A stretch of 64,000 bases of DNA from Betaproteobacteria bacterium. Lineage in GTDB: Bacteria; Pseudomonadota; Gammaproteobacteria; Burkholderiales; Rhodocyclaceae. Positions within the stretch are counted from its first letter, which is position 1; each line of letters starts with the position of its first letter. Location of the stretch: assembly GCA_016720065.1 (NCBI GenBank), contig JADJXY010000002.1, forward strand, positions 2,803,001 to 2,867,000. Reading direction: 5' to 3'. Positions 9,529 through 19,551 of the stretch are shown here, piece after piece. The notes under the pieces were generated by a model. The model had not been told where the DNA came from. It saw only the letters and a program-made list of their open reading frames with translations, and searched no databases. A program made the position numbers and the translations under genes.

Positions 9529-10504
9529 GGTGTCCCCGGCCGACGAGGAGCAGGTAGCCCCAGGTCAGCGCCCAGAAGAAGACGCCGAAACCCACCTTGA
9601 TGGCAAAGGGCACCTCGCGATTGGGGGACCAGAACGCTTCGATGAAGGCGGCGAGGAAGGTCAGCCCGGCGGCGCCGGCGAGGAGGCCGGCAGCCCCCTT
9701 GGCCGCCGACTTGAGCGCAGCAATGCGGCTTTCCTCCCCTGGAAAGACGAGGGCCTGCCCCAGCTTCAACCCCGCGGCGCCGGAAAGGACGGCGCCGGTC
9801 AATTCGAAGGCGCTGTGCCCCGCGACGAAGCCCCAGAAGGTCTCGACGAAACCAAGCTGGGTGAGATGACCGGCCACCGCACCGATGCTCAGGCCGTTGT
9901 AGAGCAGATAGAAGAGGCTGCCGACGCCGAAGGCGATGCCCCCGGCGAAGCACTGGAAGTCGATGCGCACGTTGTTGGCGATGTACATCCCCAGCATCTG
10001 CCACTCGTTGGACGCCGTGCGCGGCCGGCCCAGGTGGGGGGCGTCGGGGGCATACATGGCCTCGAACTGCATGACCTGCTCCGGGCTGAGCAGGAGATAG
10101 ACGCCCTCCGGGTTGCCCTGGAGCAGTCCGAGAACGATGAGCAGCGGCCCGAAGAAAAAAAGCGCCGCCAGGGCGACCAGACGCCACTCCTGCCGCACCA
10201 GCGCCGGGAAGCCCGCGACGACAAATGCCAGGAAGGCATTGCGGCCGCCCGGAGCGGCGCCGTAGACCGCCTGGTGGGCGGAGAGAACCCGCTGGTGCAG
10301 GGCTTCGACCAACCGGGCCGAGTAGCCCCGGTCCCTGGCCAGGGCGAGATCGCGGCAGAGTCGGCGGAAGGCGCCGGGAAGCGCGGCCGGCGCCCAGTCC
10401 GGCGCCCCGTCCCCGGCCCCCGGACGGCACCGCGATCGGGCAAGCCAGCGGTCCCAGGCCAGCCACTCGTCCTGACGCCGTGCGATGAATTGGTTTTCTT
10501 TCAA
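9518..10504 (-). CDS. SpoIIM-like (stage II sporulation protein M domain) membrane protein
   Basis: A protein of about 328 residues: a soluble N-terminus (QFIARRQDEWLAWDRWLA ... LCRDLALARDRGYS) followed by a SpoIIM/DUF95 membrane domain with a FWGFVAGHSAFELTGAVLSG block. The chosen start is TTG at 10504, preceded by GGGGGA; the first ATG of the frame (10549) adds a non-conserved stretch. In non-sporulating bacteria this family accompanies MoxR, DUF58 and RDD genes. It is the first gene of the seven-gene minus-strand cluster. Confidence 0.8.
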   Translation of the reverse strand: MKENQFIARRQDEWLAWDRWLARSRCRPGAGDGAPDWAPAALPGAFRRLCRDLALARDRGYSARLVEALHQRVLSAHQAVYGAAPGGRNAFLAFVVAGFPALVRQEWRLVALAALFFFGPLLIVLGLLQGNPEGVYLLLSPEQVMQFEAMYAPDAPHLGRPRTASNEWQMLGMYIANNVRIDFQCFAGGIAFGVGSLFYLLYNGLSIGAVAGHLTQLGFVETFWGFVAGHSAFELTGAVLSGAAGLKLGQALVFPGEESRIAALKSAAKGAAGLLAGAAGLTFLAAFIEAFWSPNREVPFAIKVGFGVFFWALTWGYLLLVGRGHRAD

Positions 10505-10659
10505 GTTTTCCCCCGCGCGGATTATGACGTTCTCACAATACGGCGGCAAGTGGCTTGCGATCGGGGCAGGGAAGCACGGCCCGGGCTCATGGGACTGAAG
10601 ACCGCGTTTCCGGGCTGTGCTACCCTCGTCACCTCCTTGATTCCCTGGCGTTCATCATC

Positions 10660-12258
10660 ATGTCCGACCCCCTCTACCTTGCCAAATCCGAAGATGGCTT
10701 CCCCGCGCTGCTGCCCCAGATGGCGAACCGCCACGGCCTCATCACCGGCGCCACCGGCACCGGCAAGACCGTCACCCTGCAATCCATGGCCGAGCGCCTG
10801 TCCTACGCCGGCGTGCCGGTCTTCATGGCTGACGTGAAGGGTGACCTGTCAGGCATGGGCGCCACCGGCACCCTCAGCCCCAAGCTGGAGAAGCGCATCA
10901 AGGAAGTGGGGCTGGAGGGCTTTGCCCCCTTCGCCAACACCACGGCCCTGTGGGACGTTTTCGGCCAGGGCGGCATTCCCGTGCGGGCCACGGTGTCCGA
11001 CATGGGGCCGCTGCTGCTGGGGCGCCTCCTCAATCTGAACGAGACCCAGGCCGGCGTGCTGCAACTGGTGTTCAAGATCGCCGACGACCAGGGGCTGCTG
11101 CTCCTCGATTTGAAGGATTTGCGCGCCATGGTCCAGCACGTGGGGGACAACGCCAAGGAATTCACCACCGAATACGGCAACGTCGCCGCCGCCTCCATCG
11201 GCGCCATCCAGCGCGGCCTGCTGACCCTGGAGGAACAGGGCGGCGACATGTTCTTCGGCGAACCCATGCTGGACATCGCCGACCTCATGCAAGTGGACGA
11301 CAACGGCCGCGGCGTGGTCAATATCCTCGCTGCCGAGAAGCTCATCCATTCGCCGGCCCTCTATTCCACCTTCCTGCTCTGGCTGCTGTCCGAACTGTTC
11401 GAGCAACTGCCGGAAGCCGGCGACCTGGAAAAGCCCAAGCTGGTCTTCTTCTTCGACGAAGCCCACCTGCTTTTTTCCGACGCCCCGACCGCCCTGGTGG
11501 ACAAGGTGGAGCAGGTGGTGCGCCTGATCCGCTCCAAGGGCGTGGGGGTCTATTTCGTGACCCAGAACCCCCTCGACGTGCCGGAAAAGATCCTCGGCCA
11601 GTTGGGCAACCGGGTGCAGCACGCCCTGCGCGCCTTTACCCCCCGGGACCAGAAGGCGGTCCAGGCGGCGGCGGAGACGATGCGCGCCAACCCCAAGTTC
11701 GACGCCGCCACCGCCATTACCGAACTGGGGGTCGGCGAGGCCCTGGTCTCCTTCCTGGACGAAAAAGGGCGCCCCAACGTGGTCGAGCGTGCCCTGATCT
11801 TCCCGCCGGCCTCACGCCTGGGGCCCCTCACGGCCGAGGAGCGGGGCGCGGCGATCCAGTCCTCACCCCTGCTCGCGGCCTATGGCCAAGCACTGGATCG
11901 GGAATCGGCCTACGAAATCCTCAAGGGCCGCCCAGCGGCCACTCCCCGCCCGGCGGGGCCAGGGGCGATTCCCGCCCCGGCCGCTCCGGCCGGAATGGGG
12001 ACTCGCACCCCCGGCACCACGCCGCGGCCGGCGCCGGTCCCGCAACCGGCGCCCCAGGAAACCCCGGCGGCCGAATCCGGCGGTGGCCTGTTCGGCGGCC
12101 TGGGGGACATGCTCTCGGGCCGCGGCGGACGCCGCGAAGGGGTGGTCGAAGCCGCGGCGAAAAGCGTCGCCCGAGGTCTCGCCGGCACCATCGGCCGGGA
12201 AATCGGCAAACAAGTGCTGCGGGGGGTGCTGGGGTCCATTCTCGGCGGAAGGCGCTGA
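10660..12258 (+). CDS. HerA-like ATPase (DUF853/YjgR family)
   Basis: A 532-residue P-loop ATPase with Walker A GATGTGKT at residues 29-36, Walker B LVFFFDEAHLLF and GVGVYFVTQNPLDVP, matching the DUF853/HerA helicase-like family. A Pro/Ala linker and a Gly-rich amphipathic tail (GGLFGGLGDMLSG ...) end the protein. The ATG at 10660 begins MSDPLYLAKS, the usual start; an upstream TTG gives a non-conserved extension. Cellular role unclear. It is divergent from the SpoIIM cluster, with a shared 155-base promoter region. Confidence 0.88.
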   Translation: MSDPLYLAKSEDGFPALLPQMANRHGLITGATGTGKTVTLQSMAERLSYAGVPVFMADVKGDLSGMGATGTLSPKLEKRIKEVGLEGFAPFANTTALWDVFGQGGIPVRATVSDMGPLLLGRLLNLNETQAGVLQLVFKIADDQGLLLLDLKDLRAMVQHVGDNAKEFTTEYGNVAAASIGAIQRGLLTLEEQGGDMFFGEPMLDIADLMQVDDNGRGVVNILAAEKLIHSPALYSTFLLWLLSELFEQLPEAGDLEKPKLVFFFDEAHLLFSDAPTALVDKVEQVVRLIRSKGVGVYFVTQNPLDVPEKILGQLGNRVQHALRAFTPRDQKAVQAAAETMRANPKFDAATAITELGVGEALVSFLDEKGRPNVVERALIFPPASRLGPLTAEERGAAIQSSPLLAAYGQALDRESAYEILKGRPAATPRPAGPGAIPAPAAPAGMGTRTPGTTPRPAPVPQPAPQETPAAESGGGLFGGLGDMLSGRGGRREGVVEAAAKSVARGLAGTIGREIGKQVLRGVLGSILGGRR

Positions 12259-12403
12259 GGCGAGGGAGCGGCAGCGTCCACAGAGGCAATCGGGCTACGC
12301 ATCGGGTGCGGAGACCAGGGGTGGTTGGACCGGGGACTCGCGGAATGGCCCCGCTTCTCCGGAGGCAGGGCGGATTGCTGAACCCTGGTGTTCCGCCTGG
12401 AGG

Positions 12404-12895
12404 GCGTGTGACTTTTTCTTGCTTCGCCAAGAAAAAGTCACCAAAAAGAAGGCGACCCCAGGGTCGACGCCGGGCTGCGCCCGGTCCCTTGCGCTACTCG
12501 GGCATCCGGGCGGGTCGCTAAACTCGCCCCCTGCGGGGACTCGGACAACGCGACCCGAAGGCCCCCGGAAGCCCTGCGTTGCTCAGCGTCTTCCATGGGG
12601 GGAAGGGCGTCCGGACTTTGGGCCGTGGTCGGCTGCTTTGGCTGATCCCGTGCGGACGATGGGCTTGAAGGGGTACGGCCTTTCAGCCCGGCCGCTTCTG
12701 GGCCCCTTGAGAGGAGCCGAGCAACGCAGGGGGCTTGGGGATGTCGGCTCGCGTTGTCTGAGCCCCCCATCGGGGGCGAGTTTAGCGAGCCGCCCAAGCC
12801 CCCGAGTAGCGCAGGGGACCCCGCAACGCGGGGCTCCGACCCAGGGGTGGCTTTTTCTTTGGCTACTTTCTTTTTGCCACCAAAAAGAAAGTACG
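12404..12895. repeat. Large imperfect inverted-repeat intergenic element
   Basis: The gene-free stretch 12259-13140 holds this element. The left arm (about 12404-12592) and right arm (about 12715-12895) are inverted copies sharing blocks such as TCGCTAAACTCGCCCCC, GACAACGCGA and CTGCGTTGCTC. Each outer end is itself a tight hairpin: 14-bp arms at 12408-12421/12428-12441 and 13-bp arms at 12864-12876/12881-12893. Two direct copies of GGGTTCAGAAAAGAGG follow (about 12920 and 12965). I see no credible gene here. I recall similar sequence from other beta- and gammaproteobacterial spacers but cannot verify it. Confidence 0.7.
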
Positions 12896-13140
12896 CCCGC
12901 GCATCAGGCGCGGAAACCATGGGTTCAGAAAAGAGGACAGTCCGGGGAGTTGCGATGAAACCCACGGGTTCAGAAAAGAGGCCGGGCCAGGGAGCTACCG
13001 CTGGCACGATTTTCCGGAGGGATTTCGTAGCGATACACCCCATAGGCGAGCCATTCGGAATGGCGTGGCGGCCCAGGGCACAGGGCGTTCAGGGCATCCA
13101 AAAAGCGGCCGACCGACCTTCCAGGTCTATTCGCAATCCC

Positions 13141-15930
13141 TCAGAGGATACTGAGGTCACCGGCGGCCAGGGCCGGGTTGCCGTCCAGATGGGCGAAGAG
13201 CACGGCGCTCTTGGCAGCGGCGCTGCCGTCGGCGTCGTAGTAGAGATTGCCCAGGGCCGTGTCGTAAAGGAAGCGCACGGCAAGGCTGCCGGCCACGTGG
13301 TTCGCCGCCGACTGAAACATCGAGGCATCGTAGCTGGCCGGCAGGCCGGCGATGCCCAGGGCTTCGAACACCAGGGAATCCGTTCCGGCGCTGAAATCGG
13401 TGAGGGTCTTCAGGTTGGCAGCCAGCAGCGGGGCATTGAAGTGGAAGCTGTCGGCACCGCTTCCCCCGGTGAGGCGGTCCAGGCCGGTGCCGCCGTAGAG
13501 GGTGTCGGCGTCGTTGCCCCCGTCCAGGGTGTCGTTGCCGCCGCCCCCCACCAGGGTATCGTTGCCGGCTCCGCCGGAGAGGACGTTGGCAGCGGCGTTG
13601 CCATAGAAGGTATTGGCTTCGTTCCCGCCGGTCAGATTGATCGTCCCGGCGGCCCCGGCCAGGTCGACTGCCTCAACGTCGGAAAACGCGAGATTCCAGG
13701 GGGTGGCCGTGGTATTGCCGCGGCTGACGTGAACGAAATCCTGCCCGCCGCCCGGGTCTTCGAGGATGACGTCGTCGAGGCTGTCGATGTCGTAGTAATC
13801 GTCGCCCGTGCCGCCGATGAGCACGTCCTGGCCGCCCCCGCCCAGCAGGGTGTCGTTGCCGCCATTGCCCTCCAGGGTGTTGGCGGCGGTGTTGCCTTCC
13901 AGGCGTTCGGCCGCCGCGGTGCCCAGTACCCGGTAGCTGCCGGTCGAGTTGATGAGACTGAGGCTTTCCACGTTCTGGAAATCGCTGGCCAGATCGATGA
14001 GCGTGGGACCATTGCTGTAGGCGAGATAGACCGAATCCCAACCCTGGTCCGCCGCCTCGATGACCTGGACGCCCACCCCGACGCCGAAGTAGACGTCGTC
14101 GCCGATGCCTCCCTCCAGGATGTCGCCGCTTCCCACCCCGGGGGCGGCATCGCTGCCGCCGTCGGCGTAAAGGCGGTCGTTGCCGTCGTTACCGACCAGA
14201 TAGTCGTCGCCCAGGCCACCGTAGAGGGTGTTGGCGCCGTCGTTACCGACCACGGTCAGGCCGGCGGCGCTGGTCATGCGCACGGTCTCGACATTGTCCG
14301 CCAGGACGTAGCTGGCCCCGGCGGCAAGGATGGCCAGGATCACCTGATCGGCCCCGGCGCCGGAGTCCTCGACGATCTGGTCGCCCACATCGTCCACCAC
14401 GTAGCTGTCGTCCCCGCCGCCGCCGATGAGGACATCGGCGCCGGCCGCACCGTTCAGGGTATTGGCCGCGTTGTTGCCGGTGAGGGTGTTGGCCAGGGCA
14501 TTGCCGGTGAGGTGCAGGCGCGCGCTGCCGGTGCCCGAAGCGTCCAGGTTTTCCACCTGGGCCGCCAGGGTGAGGGTGACAAAGCCGCTCAGTGCGGCGT
14601 TGCCGCCGCGCAGGATGATGCTGTCGTTCCCTTCGTCGGCCAGTTCGACGACCGTATCCTGCAGCAGGTTGCCGCTGGTGAGGTCCACCCGGTAGAGATC
14701 GTCGTCCGCCCCGCCCCGCAGCACATCGGCGCCCCCCGCCCCGTCGAGGACGTCAGCCCCCGCGCCGCCCCCCAGGGTGTTGGCGGCGGCGTTGCCGGTC
14801 AGGGTATTGGCCAGTCCGTTGCCGTAGAGGTGGAAGGCCACCCCGTTGACCAGCACGCCGTTCTCCACCTGCTCGGCCAGGGTGTGGCTGCCTGTGGTGG
14901 CGATGGCCACGGCCACGACGTCGGTGCCTTCGCCGGCGTTCTCCACGACGATGTCGCCGGCGTGATCGACGAGGTAAGTGTCGTTGCCCAGACCGCCGAT
15001 CAGCCGGTCTGCCCCGCCCTTGCCGTCGAGCAGGTCTGCCCCGCTGCCGCCGTCCAGGGTGTTGGCGGCGGCGTTGCCGGTGAGGGTGTTGGCGAGGGCG
15101 TTGCCGCTGAGGTTGAAGGCGACGGCGTTGAGCAGCAGGGCATTCTCGACGTTGGCGGCCAGGGTGATGCCGGCCCCCGCCGTGGCGATGAGGATGCGCA
15201 GGGTGTCGCTGCCCTGGCCGGCGTTTTCGCTGACTTCATCGCCCAGGTTGTCGAGGACGTAGGTATCGTCGCCCAGGCCGCCGATGAGGGCGTCCGCCCC
15301 CAGGCCCCCGTCGAGGGTGTTGGCAGCGTCGTTGCCGGTGAGGGTGTTGGCGAGGGCATTGCCGGTGAGGTGGAGCTTGGCGGTGGTGGTACCGGAGGCA
15401 TCCAGCCCTTCCAGGTGGGCGCCCAGGGTGAGGGTGGCGTAGGTCAGGAGGGCCGTGTTGCCGCCCCGCAGGACGACGCTGTCGTTGCCTTCCAGGGTGT
15501 TTTCGCTGAGGGCGTCCTGGAGGAGGTTGGTGGCGGTGAGGTCGACCCGGTAGGTGTCGTTTCCGGCGCCGCCCTTGAGGAGATCGACACCCCCCGCGCC
15601 GTCCAGGGTGTTGGCGCCCGTGTTGCCCAGGATCGTGTTGGCGAGGGCGTTGCCCGTGCCGTCCAGGTCGGCGCCGCCGCTCAGGGTGAGGTGCTCGAAG
15701 TCGGCCCCCAGGCTGTGGTCGACGCTGGAGACGACGCTGTCGATGCCCCCCGTGTCGATGAGGCTGTCGCCGGCACCGATGGTATAGGTGTCGTTGCCCA
15801 GGCCTCCGGCCAGGGTGGAATTGCCGGCCAGGCTGGTGAGGGTATTGGCGAGGCCGTTGCCTTGGCCGCTGAGCCCGGCCAGGGTGAGGACGAGGTTTTC
15901 CAGGGTGGCGGCGAGGGAGGTGTCGAAGGG
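13141..15930 (-). pseudogene. RTX metalloprotease, 3' part (out of frame after a frameshift)
   Basis: This stretch stays open in one frame from the frameshift to 13141 and encodes the rest of the calcium-binding nonapeptide (RTX) array. It ends in a serralysin-type C-terminal domain (GADSFHFNAPLL ... LYYDADGSAAAKSAVLFAHL) that should hold the type I secretion signal. It lacks its own N-terminus; the only in-frame start codon is a GTG at 14946, mid-repeat. It rejoins the 5' part if one base is restored at the GGGG run 15928-15931. The intact product would be about 2,080 residues. Confidence 0.85.
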
Positions 15931-18900
15931 GTGCGCACGGTGTCGTTGCCGCCGCTGTCGCCGATGGTATCGCCGAGGTCGTCGATGACGTAGGTGTCGT
16001 TGCCCAGGCCACCGATCAGGGCGTCGGCCCCGCCGCCGCCGTCCAGGGTGTTGGCGGCGGCGTTGCCGGTGAGGGTGTTGGCGAGCGCGTTGCCGCTGAG
16101 GTTGAAGGCGACGCTGTTGAGCAGCAGGGCGTTGTCGACATTGGCCGCCAGGGTGATGCCGGCCCCCGCCGTGGCGATGAGGATGCGCAGGGTGTCGCTG
16201 CCCTGGCCGGCGTTTTCGCTGACATCATCGCCCAGGTTGTCGAGGACGTAGGTATCGTCGCCCAGGCCGCCGATGAGGGCGTCGGCCCCCAGGCCCCCGT
16301 CCAGGGTGTTGGCGGCGTCGTTGCCGGTGAGGGTGTTGGCGAGGGCATTGCCGGTGAGGTGGAGCTTGGTGGTGGTGGTGCCGGAGGCATCCAGCCCTTC
16401 CAGGTGGGCGCCCAGGGTGAGGGTGGCGTAGGTCAGGAGGGCCGTGTTGCCGCCGCGCAGGACGACGCTGTCGTTGCCCTGGTTGAGGTTCTCGGTGATG
16501 CTGTCCTGGATCAGGTTGCTGCTGGTGAGATCCACTTGGTAGGTGTCGTCGCCATCTCCGCCCTTGAGGGCATCGACCTTGCCGTCACTGAGGCCGCCAT
16601 CCAGGGTGTTGTCGCCGCTGTTGCCGGTGAGGGTGTTGGCCAGATTGTTGCCGGTGCCATCGATGTTGCTGTTGCCGGTCAGCGTCAGGTGTTCGAGGTT
16701 GGCCCCCAGGCTGGTGCTGACACTGCTCTGGACGGTGTCGATTTCGCTGGCCAGGGTGGAGCTTTCGATGGCGAGGTCGCCCGCCCCCAGGAGGTAGGTG
16801 TCGTTGCCCAGCCCCCCGGTCAAGGTATTGGCGCCGTCGTTGCCGGTGAGGGTGTTGGCCAGGGCGTTGCCGCTGCCGTCGAGATTAGCGCTGCCGGTGA
16901 GGACGAGGTTTTCGAGGGTGCTGCCCAGGCTGTAGGTGAGGCTGCTGCGGACGGTGTCGCTGCCGCCGCTGTCGGTGATGCTGTCGCCGATGTCGTCGAT
17001 GAGGTAGGTGTCGTTGCCCAGCCCCCCGATCAGGCTGTCGGCACCGGCACCGCCGTCCAGGGTGTTGGCGGCGGCGTTGCCGGTGAGGGTGTTGGCGAGG
17101 GTGTTGCCCACCAGGTTGTAGGCCACGGTGTTGATGAGGGTGCCGTTCTCGACGTTGTCGGTGAGCGTATGGGTGCCATTGGCGGTGGCGATGGCGACCT
17201 TGACGAGGTCGCTGCCTTCGGCAGCGTTCTCGGTGACTTCATCGCCCAGGTTGTCGAGGACGTAGGTATCGTCGCCCAGGCCGCCGATGAGCTGGTCGGC
17301 ACCGGCCTTGCCGTCGAGGGTGTTGGCGGCGTCGTTGCCGGTGAGGGTGTTGGCGAGGGCATTGCCGGTGAGGTGGAGCTTGGCGGTGGTGGTACCGGAG
17401 GCATCCAGCCCTTCCAGGTGGGCGCCCAGGGTGAGGGTGGCGTAGGGGGCGAGTCCGGTGTTGCCGCCCCGCAGGACGACGCTGTCATTGCCTTCCAGGG
17501 TGTTTTCGCTGAGGGCGTCCTGGAGGAGGTTGGTGGCGGTGAGGTCGACCCGGTAGGTGTCGTTTCCGGCGCCGCCCTTGAGGAGATCGACACCCCCCGC
17601 GCCGTCCAGGGTGTTGGCGCCCGTGTTGCCGAGGATCGTGTTGGCGAGGGCGTTGCCCGTGCCATCCAGGTCGGCACTGCCGCTCAGGGTGAGGTGTTCG
17701 AAGTCGGCCCCCAGGCTGTGGTCGACGCTGGAGACGACGCTGTCGATGCCGCCCGTGTCGATGAGGTTGTCGCCGGCACCGATGGTATAGGTGTCGTTGC
17801 CCAGGCCTCCGTTGAGCACGTCGGCACCGGCGCCGCCGTCCAGGGTATTGGCCAGGGCATTGCCGATGAGGGTATTGGCGAGATCGTTGCCGACCAGTTT
17901 GTAGGCCACCGCATTGATCAGGGTGGCGTGTTCCACGTGGGCGGCCAGGGTGTAGCTGCCCCCGGCATTGCTCAGGGCGACGCGGACGAGGTCGCTGCCT
18001 GCGTCGGCTTCTTCCACCACGAGGTCGCCCCCGTGGTCGATGACGTAGGTGTCGTCGTCCTCGCCGCCGATCAGCACATCGGCGCCGCCCTTACCGTCCA
18101 GGGTGTCGTCGCCGGCGAGTCCGATCAGGGTGTTGGCCGCGGCGTTGCCGGTGAGGGTGTTGTCCAGCGCGTTACCCTGCAGGGTGAAGCCGACCGTGTT
18201 CAACAGGGTCGCGTTTTCCGTGTGGGCGGCGAGTGTGAAGCTCCCGCCCGCGATGGCCAGGGCGACCCGCACGAGGTCATTGCCTTCGTCGGCGTTTTCG
18301 ACCACCCCATCACCCGCGTGGTCGACGATGTAGGTATCGTCCCCGGCACCACCGGCCATGGTATCGGCGCCCGCGCGTCCGTCCAGGGTATTGGTGACTT
18401 CGTTGCCGTTGATGACGTCGTTGCCGCTGCCCCCCACGGCGTTTTCGATTACTGTGCCGTAGGCGATCCAGAGATTGTGGACCTCCCCGAGGTCAGTCCC
18501 CAGACTGTCGTAGATGAAGACCCGCTGGCCCAGCTGCGAACCGAAATCGGTACCCTGGCGCAGGTCGATAAGGCCTCCGACGCTGGCGGAATAGGTGAGG
18601 GTGTCGATTCCCCCCGCATCCCAGAGCGTTTGGTGATACGTCTTGCTGCCCAGGAAAACGTAGGCCGTATTGCCGACGTTGGTGCTGCCATTGGCCCCAT
18701 ACAGGGACTGAATGGCGGCGATGTCGAGGACCATGGGCGTGGTCGGCTCGTAGCTGAACCCCGTTTCCTGATTGGCCGGAGCCGCCGCGTAACTCATGAT
18801 GGTGTAGGAGCGGCTGTCGAGGGCAGGGTCGAGCACCGTGGCGTTGATGACAGAACCGCCCATTTCCATGACTTCGAAGGGGTGTTTGAGACCCAGGGCG

Positions 18901-19385
18901 TGGCCGATCTCGTGCACCGCGGTCATGTACTCATAGCTGCCCTGGGTCCAGATAAAGTCAAAGGACGTCCCTCCGCTGTTGAACCACACGTCACCGCCAA
19001 AGGCAGTGGAAGAGGGAAGATAGGCCCAGGCCTGGGCATCCGCCTGCGTATCCGAGTAGGCGAAGCGCAGATCCCCGACCAGGGAAGAGGATTCGCTGAC
19101 CAGGTTGAAACGCAGTCCGCTGACGGCAGACCAGGCGCCGAGGGCCGTCTTGACCGCGGCGATATCGCTCGAGGAGAGCACAAAGTACCCGCTGGAGCGG
19201 GGCTCCTGGTCGGACGAAAGCGGGTAGCCGGTCACCGGGTCGCTGGACCAGGAGGAAAAGAAGCCGGGAAAACTGTAGGTGAGGGAGTGACTCTCCCACT
19301 GAAAACCGCCGATCAGGCTGTCGACGGGCCCCTGGCCGGTGAGGGTGGAATCGGTTGCCTCCGTCCAGGAGGTGGGGGTAGGCAT
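15681..19385 (-). CDS. Serralysin-like M10 metalloprotease with RTX repeats (5' part, frameshifted)
   Basis: The first 350 or so residues form a metzincin protease domain: HEIGHALGLKHP (zinc ligands, near residue 157) and the Met-turn YTIMSYAA. There is no signal peptide, as expected for type I secretion. Modules of about 80 residues follow, built on NTLTGNxAANTLDG / GGLGNDTYxID. After about residue 1150 the frame is lost (NDTVRT, then Pro/Ser-rich nonsense to 15681). No type I secretion genes lie in the window. The frame after the break continues in the 13141-15930 segment, so this is a disrupted gene or a sequencing error at a homopolymer. Confidence 0.85.
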   Translation of the reverse strand: MPTPTSWTEATDSTLTGQGPVDSLIGGFQWESHSLTYSFPGFFSSWSSDPVTGYPLSSDQEPRSSGYFVLSSSDIAAVKTALGAWSAVSGLRFNLVSESSSLVGDLRFAYSDTQADAQAWAYLPSSTAFGGDVWFNSGGTSFDFIWTQGSYEYMTAVHEIGHALGLKHPFEVMEMGGSVINATVLDPALDSRSYTIMSYAAAPANQETGFSYEPTTPMVLDIAAIQSLYGANGSTNVGNTAYVFLGSKTYHQTLWDAGGIDTLTYSASVGGLIDLRQGTDFGSQLGQRVFIYDSLGTDLGEVHNLWIAYGTVIENAVGGSGNDVINGNEVTNTLDGRAGADTMAGGAGDDTYIVDHAGDGVVENADEGNDLVRVALAIAGGSFTLAAHTENATLLNTVGFTLQGNALDNTLTGNAAANTLIGLAGDDTLDGKGGADVLIGGEDDDTYVIDHGGDLVVEEADAGSDLVRVALSNAGGSYTLAAHVEHATLINAVAYKLVGNDLANTLIGNALANTLDGGAGADVLNGGLGNDTYTIGAGDNLIDTGGIDSVVSSVDHSLGADFEHLTLSGSADLDGTGNALANTILGNTGANTLDGAGGVDLLKGGAGNDTYRVDLTATNLLQDALSENTLEGNDSVVLRGGNTGLAPYATLTLGAHLEGLDASGTTTAKLHLTGNALANTLTGNDAANTLDGKAGADQLIGGLGDDTYVLDNLGDEVTENAAEGSDLVKVAIATANGTHTLTDNVENGTLINTVAYNLVGNTLANTLTGNAAANTLDGGAGADSLIGGLGNDTYLIDDIGDSITDSGGSDTVRSSLTYSLGSTLENLVLTGSANLDGSGNALANTLTGNDGANTLTGGLGNDTYLLGAGDLAIESSTLASEIDTVQSSVSTSLGANLEHLTLTGNSNIDGTGNNLANTLTGNSGDNTLDGGLSDGKVDALKGGDGDDTYQVDLTSSNLIQDSITENLNQGNDSVVLRGGNTALLTYATLTLGAHLEGLDASGTTTTKLHLTGNALANTLTGNDAANTLDGGLGADALIGGLGDDTYVLDNLGDDVSENAGQGSDTLRILIATAGAGITLAANVDNALLLNSVAFNLSGNALANTLTGNAAANTLDGGGGADALIGGLGNDTYVIDDLGDTIGDSGGNDTVRTPSTPPSPPPWKTSSSPWPGSAAKATASPIPSPAWPAIPPWPEAWATTPIPSVPATASSTRGASTASSPASTTAWGPTSSTSP

Positions 19386-19528
19386 GGCGGGGAACTCTTG
19401 CGGGTCACCCCCAGCAAGCGGCGGGAGTGGCGGGGGTGATTCGGGCCGGGCGGCAGTACCGCCATTCTAATCGTGGTGTCATGACCCGGCACCCGCAGAG
19501 AGGCATCTGGCCGGAAATAATTCACACT

Positions 19529-19546
19529 CGGGGGCCGCAGCCCCCG
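19529..19546 (-). terminator. Hairpin behind the PEP-CTERM gene
   Basis: A 7-bp G/C stem (CGGGGGC/GCCCCCG) with a 4-base loop begins 6 bases after the stop. No T-run follows on the minus strand, so it may be a weak or Rho-assisted end, or only a 3' stabilising hairpin. Confidence 0.35.
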
Positions 19547-19551
19547 GAAAA

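Noticed and set aside
12754..15993. Very long plus-strand open frame (1,079 codons) opposite the RTX gene
   Set aside because: Its Gly/Val/Ala-rich translation is the mirror of Asp/Asn/Gly/Leu-rich RTX codons; the minus strand gives the recognisable protein.
13400..18400. Regularly spaced near-identical units resembling a CRISPR array
   Set aside because: Units are about 240 bases, code in one frame for RTX modules, and have no short repeat/unique spacer structure or cas genes.
16359..19439. Plus-strand open frame of 1,026 codons opposite the protease
   Set aside because: A shadow of the repetitive minus-strand gene with no recognisable domain.
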